Assembly (NCBI GenBank): GCA_900317745.1
Contig: ONHW01000012.1
Coordinates: 1 to 64,000, forward strand
DNA: 64,000 nt
Source of the DNA: an uncultured Bacteroidales bacterium
GTDB lineage: Bacteria > Bacteroidota > Bacteroidia > Bacteroidales > Paludibacteraceae
Reading direction: 5' to 3'
The notes below the pieces were generated by a model. It was not told the origin of the DNA, made no database searches, and was given only the letters and a program-made list of their open reading frames with translations. This document shows, piece after piece, positions 60,373-64,000 of the stretch (within the stretch, counting starts at the first letter, position 1; each line of letters begins with the position of its first letter). The translations under genes were made by a program, and so were the position numbers.

Positions 60373-61098
60373 ATGAAACACAAACTCCTCATAGCAGCCT
60401 TGCTGCCAATGATGCTGTTGGCGCAAACGAGCGTCTCACCGCTTGCTGTAGGCGCACAGCAACTCAAGGCGTGGGATACGGAGATCAATCTGGATACCAT
60501 CGACCAGGAGAAGTTGCCGCAGCGCGTAACTGCCGGCTTGATTGCCACGGCAAATATCAGCAACTACATCATTTATCAGAACAGGAACTACTTCTCATCC
60601 TACATGAAAGTAGGTGCCGACCTTGGCGGGTTTGTTGATTTTACGGTTACCAAGCACTTTGCTATCCAGGGACGCTTGATGCTGACTGCCGAGCAGAACC
60701 GGTTTGAGGACACCAACGAAGCCAACCTGCTATGGGCTTTCGGCGTTGAGATACCCGTACTGTTTCTGGCTCGGTTCGGTAATCTGGAGAAAGGTTACCT
60801 GTCGGTAGGCGGCGGACCGTTCACGCACTTCAATTACGCATCGAACATAGGCAAGAAAGGTGCCGAGGTCTATTCGCTGAGTGACAACCACTCCGGATTA
60901 GGCGCTTCGATCAGTTATGAGTTTCCGATAGGCATACAGGTGGTAGCCAACTATTTCGTCAGCCTGACGGATATTGTATCGTTTCACAAGCAGAGTGTAG
61001 CCACCAACTCGGTGCAGGGCATTTATCCGCAACGCATCGAACTGGGAATTGCCTACCGCTGGCGCAATGCCAAACAATCCTCACCCCATAGCAAATAG
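60373..61098 (+). CDS. Outer-membrane beta-barrel protein
   Basis: 241 residues from ATG 60373 (MKHKLLIAALLPMMLLAQ); earlier in-frame ATG at 60322 lies in the DUF5686 gene. A signal peptide is followed by alternating strands typical of 8-stranded porin-family or PorT-like barrels (FSSYMKVGADLGGFVDFTV, FAIQGRLMLTAEQN, SGLGASISYEFPIGIQVVANYF), ending IELGIAYRW. It is 5 bp after the DUF5686 gene and likely works with it. Confidence 0.85.
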   Translation: MKHKLLIAALLPMMLLAQTSVSPLAVGAQQLKAWDTEINLDTIDQEKLPQRVTAGLIATANISNYIIYQNRNYFSSYMKVGADLGGFVDFTVTKHFAIQGRLMLTAEQNRFEDTNEANLLWAFGVEIPVLFLARFGNLEKGYLSVGGGPFTHFNYASNIGKKGAEVYSLSDNHSGLGASISYEFPIGIQVVANYFVSLTDIVSFHKQSVATNSVQGIYPQRIELGIAYRWRNAKQSSPHSK

Positions 61099-61143
61099 TA
61101 ACACTACACATGCCTAATATTAACACCCCACATTGATCACACG

Positions 61144-61713
61144 ATGAATACTTTATCAATTATATTTCTCGCTATCGGTCTGGCTATGGACTGCTTTGCC
61201 GTATCCATGGCTCAAGGCATACAAGGTACTAAGTTTCGTGCAGCCCTGCTGATGGCTGTACTGTTTGGAGTGTTTCAGGGCGGCATGCCGCTCATCTCGT
61301 ATTATGCAGGGTCATTGTTTGCAGCGTTCTTTACGCGCTGGAGTCCGTGGATAGCCCTCGTGCTGTTATGCCTTATCGGTGGCAAGATGCTATGGGAAGC
61401 CTACACGGAACGCAACGAGCAAGAAGAAAATGCCGACACCGGTAATTCGATACTCGGCATCGGCACGATGTTGCTGCTATCCATAGCAACCAGTATTGAC
61501 GCATTGTCTATCGGTTTGCTGTTTATCCCTGTTCCCGAGGTGCTATGGCGGGCTGTGGCGGTAATAGCATGTACCAGCACGTTTTTCTCGGTTATAGGCT
61601 ATGCACTGGGCAAATCGCTCGGCAAGCACTTACCCTTCAATGCGAATATCATCGGCGGAATAATCCTGATAGCCATCGGCATTAAGATTTGCCTCGAGGG
61701 AGTGCTGCTGTAA
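61144..61713 (+). CDS. mntP: Manganese efflux pump MntP
   Basis: 189 residues with six membrane helices. AIGLAMDCFAVSMAQGI and ATSIDALSIGLLF are the paired DxxxxS motifs of MntP/YebN, which hold the metal site. It exports excess Mn(II). No yybP-ykoY riboswitch was recognised in the 45 bp before it. It converges with kbl with a 3 bp gap. Confidence 0.94.
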   Translation: MNTLSIIFLAIGLAMDCFAVSMAQGIQGTKFRAALLMAVLFGVFQGGMPLISYYAGSLFAAFFTRWSPWIALVLLCLIGGKMLWEAYTERNEQEENADTGNSILGIGTMLLLSIATSIDALSIGLLFIPVPEVLWRAVAVIACTSTFFSVIGYALGKSLGKHLPFNANIIGGIILIAIGIKICLEGVLL

Positions 61714-61716
61714 GCA

Positions 61717-62916
61717 CTACTTGAGTACGCCGAGTTCTTTTCCCACCTTGATAAACGCAGCCACGCCACGGTCGAGTTGCTCGCGCGTATGCGCTGCGCT
61801 GACCTGTACGCGGATACGTGCCTGGTCTTTAGGCACAACAGGATAGTAGAAACCTGTTACGTATATTCCCTCCTGCTGCAATGCGGCGGCAAAATCCTGA
61901 CTGAGTTTGGCGTCATACAGCATAACAGCACAGATAGCCGATTCGGTAGGCTTGATATCGAAGCCGGCAGCTTTCATCTTCCCGATGAAATACTCGGTGT
62001 TGCCATGCAGGCGATCCTGCAGTTCGTTGCTGCGCGTGAGGATCTCCAGAGTTTTCAGTCCTGCTGCGGCAATCATCGGCGGCAGCGAGTTGCTGAACAG
62101 ATAAGGACGGCTGCGCTGGCGCAGCAGGTCGATAATCTCTTTCTTGCCGGTTGTGAATCCTCCAACCGAACCTCCGAACGCCTTGCCGAGCGTGCCGGTA
62201 ATAACCTCAATCTTACCGCGTAGGTTGTACCGCTCTGTCACACCGTGACCTGTCTTTCCTACTACTCCAGCCGAGTGACTCTCATCCACCATAACCATGG
62301 CGTCATACTTCTGTGCGAGTTCATAGATCTTGTCAAGCGGGCATACGTTGCCGTCCATCGAGAACACTCCATCGGTAGCAATGATGCGGAATCGCTGCGC
62401 CTGTGCGGCTTGCAGTTGTTTCTCCAGATCCTGCATATCGCCGTTGGCGTAACGGTAACGAACAGCTTTGCACAGACGAACACCATCGATGATTGAGGCA
62501 TGGTTCAATGCGTCGGAGATAATGGCGTCCTCAGCAGTCAGCAGCGGTTCGAAGAGGCCGCCGTTGGCGTCAAAGCAGGAGGCATAAAGAATAGTGTCTT
62601 CGGTGCCGAAGAAGTCGGAGATAGCGCGCTCCAGTTGTTTGTGCGTGTCTTGCGTACCGCAGATGAACCTGACGGAAGCCATGCCGTAACCGCGATGATC
62701 CATACAATCTTTGGCGGCACTGATCAGTTCGGCGTTATCAGCCAAGCCGAGGTAGTTGTTGGCACAGAAGTTAATCACATCGGCAGGTTTGCCATCAGCG
62801 GCAACCTGAATGCCGGAGGTTTGCGGACTGACAATCACGCGTTCGCGTTTGTACAAGCCTGCAGCCTGAATCTGCTGCAGTTCATCCTGAAGATGTTGTT
62901 GGAATTTTGTGTACAT
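61717..62916 (-). CDS. kbl: Glycine C-acetyltransferase (2-amino-3-ketobutyrate CoA ligase)
   Basis: 399 residues, PLP-dependent alpha-oxoamine synthase. VINFCANNYLGLADN, MASVRFICGTQDTHKQLE, MVMVDESHSAGVVGKTGHG (Asp and His contact PLP) and the PLP lysine in EVITGTLGKAFGGSVGGF are present. Length and end (FIKVGKELGVLK) fit Kbl rather than 8-amino-7-oxononanoate synthase. It splits 2-amino-3-ketobutyrate from threonine into glycine and acetyl-CoA; threonine dehydrogenase is not in this window. It is 38 bp downstream of folC. Confidence 0.92.
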   Translation of the reverse strand: MYTKFQQHLQDELQQIQAAGLYKRERVIVSPQTSGIQVAADGKPADVINFCANNYLGLADNAELISAAKDCMDHRGYGMASVRFICGTQDTHKQLERAISDFFGTEDTILYASCFDANGGLFEPLLTAEDAIISDALNHASIIDGVRLCKAVRYRYANGDMQDLEKQLQAAQAQRFRIIATDGVFSMDGNVCPLDKIYELAQKYDAMVMVDESHSAGVVGKTGHGVTERYNLRGKIEVITGTLGKAFGGSVGGFTTGKKEIIDLLRQRSRPYLFSNSLPPMIAAAGLKTLEILTRSNELQDRLHGNTEYFIGKMKAAGFDIKPTESAICAVMLYDAKLSQDFAAALQQEGIYVTGFYYPVVPKDQARIRVQVSAAHTREQLDRGVAAFIKVGKELGVLK

Positions 62917-62954
62917 GGTAGTTATTTTGATTAGTTAGTATTGGCTTAACCAAG

Positions 62955-64000
62955 TTAATTATTCATCCTTTGTATCGCTTCGCCTACAACGTAATTGCTG
63001 CCACCGATAAAGATCAGGTCTTCCGGTTGCGCAGCGGCTTGCGCAGGGGCTAATGCTTCCGCCACCGAACCGAACGCCTGAGCCGTTGAGTCAGGATGGA
63101 TAGCCAGCCACTTGGCGAGTAACTGCACGGCAGGAAAGGCGCGATGGCTGGCAGGTTGGGTGAAGTAATAGGTTGCCTCGGCGGGCAATAGCCGCAGCAC
63201 GTTGTCAATATCCTTGTCGGCAACCATGCCGAAGATTATATGCTTGCGTTTGTCTATGCGGCGCAGTTGTTCTACATACGTGGCTACACCGTGACTGTTG
63301 TGCCCCGTGTCGCAGATGGTGAGCGGACTATTGCACAAGGTCTCCCAACGTCCACGCAAGCCGGTGTAAGTTACCACGTTGGCAAAACCTTCGGCTATGG
63401 CGGGAGAGTTGAGCGACACCCCTCCGACTCCCCTCTCAAAGGGGAGAGAAGTTGAGAGTTGAGAGTGGGTGCGTAGCACTTGCAAGGCGACGTAGGCAGT
63501 CTGCAGGTTACGCTGCTGATAATCGCCGCGTAGTTCGCAGTCGGGCGCGAGACGCAGGCGTTGGCGTCGCAGGAATTCACATTGGTCAGCAAACCACAAG
63601 CGGCAGCCGGTTGTCTCCAAACCATCACCAAGAATGCCGCACTCTTCGGCACGGCTGAGGAAAACAGGCGCAGTTTGCGGATGTGTCTCGCCAATCACGC
63701 AGGGAACACCGGGTTTGATTATTCCGGCTTTCTGCGTGGCAATCTCAGCAAGCGAATGCCCGAGCAGGTCGGTGTGATCCATGCCGATATTGGTGATAAC
63801 ACTCAGTACAGGCGTGACAATATTGGTGGCATCCAGCAGTCCTCCCAAGCCGACTTCGATCACGGCTATATCCACCTTCTGCTCTGTTAGCCAGCAGAAC
63901 GCCATAGCCGTGGTGATCTCGAAGAACGAGGGCTGCAGTTCGGCAAACAGCGATTGATGGTCTTCAACAAAACGTGCCACAAAAGTCTCGGGAATAAGGG
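62955..64000 (-). CDS. folC: Folylpolyglutamate/dihydrofolate synthase, 3' part (cut by window edge)
   Basis: At least 348 residues of FolC, open to the window edge; the reading frame continues as LIPETFVARFVEDHQ, so the N-terminal P-loop part lies outside. Seen are FFEITTAMAFCWL, DIAVIEVGLGGLLDATNIV, SVITNIGMDHTDLLG, IATQKAGIIKPG and the C-terminal domain CDTGHNSHGVATY, HIIFGMVADKDIDNVL and YYFTQPASHRA. It adds glutamate to folates. Residues encoded at 63415-63448 (SLPFERGVGGVS) come from a GC-rich palindrome inserted in frame, next to a TTGAG-type repeat. Confidence 0.93.
   Translation of the reverse strand, partial: LIPETFVARFVEDHQSLFAELQPSFFEITTAMAFCWLTEQKVDIAVIEVGLGGLLDATNIVTPVLSVITNIGMDHTDLLGHSLAEIATQKAGIIKPGVPCVIGETHPQTAPVFLSRAEECGILGDGLETTGCRLWFADQCEFLRRQRLRLAPDCELRGDYQQRNLQTAYVALQVLRTHSQLSTSLPFERGVGGVSLNSPAIAEGFANVVTYTGLRGRWETLCNSPLTICDTGHNSHGVATYVEQLRRIDKRKHIIFGMVADKDIDNVLRLLPAEATYYFTQPASHRAFPAVQLLAKWLAIHPDSTAQAFGSVAEALAPAQAAAQPEDLIFIGGSNYVVGEAIQRMNN
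63415..63448 (-). repeat. GC-rich palindrome inserted in frame in folC
   Basis: Minus strand CTCTCCCCTTTGAGAGGGG followed by AGTCGGAGGGGTGTC, nearly identical to 18188-18219. It is translated as LPFERGVGGVS between the two FolC domains. On the 5' side of the gene it is bordered by CTCTCAACT-type repeats. Confidence 0.7.

Overview
The window is one 64 kb piece of a Bacteroidales (Bacteroidota) chromosome, probably from a gut-type or environmental lineage near Paludibacteraceae or Prevotellaceae; the family is a guess. Evidence: promoters of the Bacteroidota form TTTG-N20-TAnnTTTG occur at least seven times; there are BspA-like leucine-rich surface proteins, a type IX secretion C-terminal domain, a complete Bat (aerotolerance) operon, a DUF5686/carboxypeptidase-regulatory outer-membrane protein and a PCMD-domain protein. 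No rRNA, tRNA, integrase, transposase or CRISPR array was seen.

Layout. 1-4.4 kb (mostly minus): a BspA-like LRR protein and a DUF2442/DUF4160 pair. 4.7-10.1 kb (plus): pheS, lpdA, nadA, an acyl-CoA ligase. 10.1-14.4 kb (minus): gyrA, a TPR lipoprotein-like/secreted protein and ruvX. 14.8-20.2 kb (minus): M49 dipeptidyl-peptidase lipoprotein, aroA-like gene, GH3 glycosidase. 20.3-25.6 kb: an AT-richer accessory block (repeat-rich intergenic DNA, three unknown genes, a PD-(D/E)XK nuclease and a WYL regulator). 25.8-31.2 kb (minus): uridine phosphorylase, DUF3467, GT2 glycosyltransferase, PCMD protein, SGNH-like pseudo-enzyme, GNAT fusion. 31.6-40.9 kb (plus): second BspA-like protein, secreted nuclease, ligA, DUF6913, dapA, nadK, fmt. 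41.1-46.7 kb: AAA ATPase, two unknown envelope genes behind an attenuator-like leader, a BRO-N protein, an HD hydrolase and an esterase. 47.6-56.1 kb (plus): moxR, DUF58, a membrane protein, batA, fused batB-batC, batD, batE. 56.1-64 kb: GT4 glycosyltransferase, small EamA/SMR-like transporter, DUF5686 protein, beta-barrel, mntP, kbl and the 3' part of folC.

The most unusual content is between the genes. (i) A 101-104 nt element occurs three times, each time starting at or just after the stop codon of one gene and ending before the next gene on the same strand (pheS/lpdA, nadK/fmt, moxR/DUF58); its nested stems are preserved by compensatory changes. (ii) Arrays with an exact 11 bp period, each unit beginning NCG, occur at six places; the longest has 11 units in the leader of the GNAT gene, and another lies in the gyrA leader. 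(iii) A short hairpin repeat that can be read as MEKPIDFWLRK occurs three times. (iv) A GC-rich palindrome family is found both between genes and in frame inside ligA and folC. (v) A 16 bp tandem repeat inside a glycosyltransferase gene could act as a frame switch. (vi) A roughly 215 nt leader with mutually exclusive terminator and anti-terminator pairings precedes an unknown secreted-protein operon.
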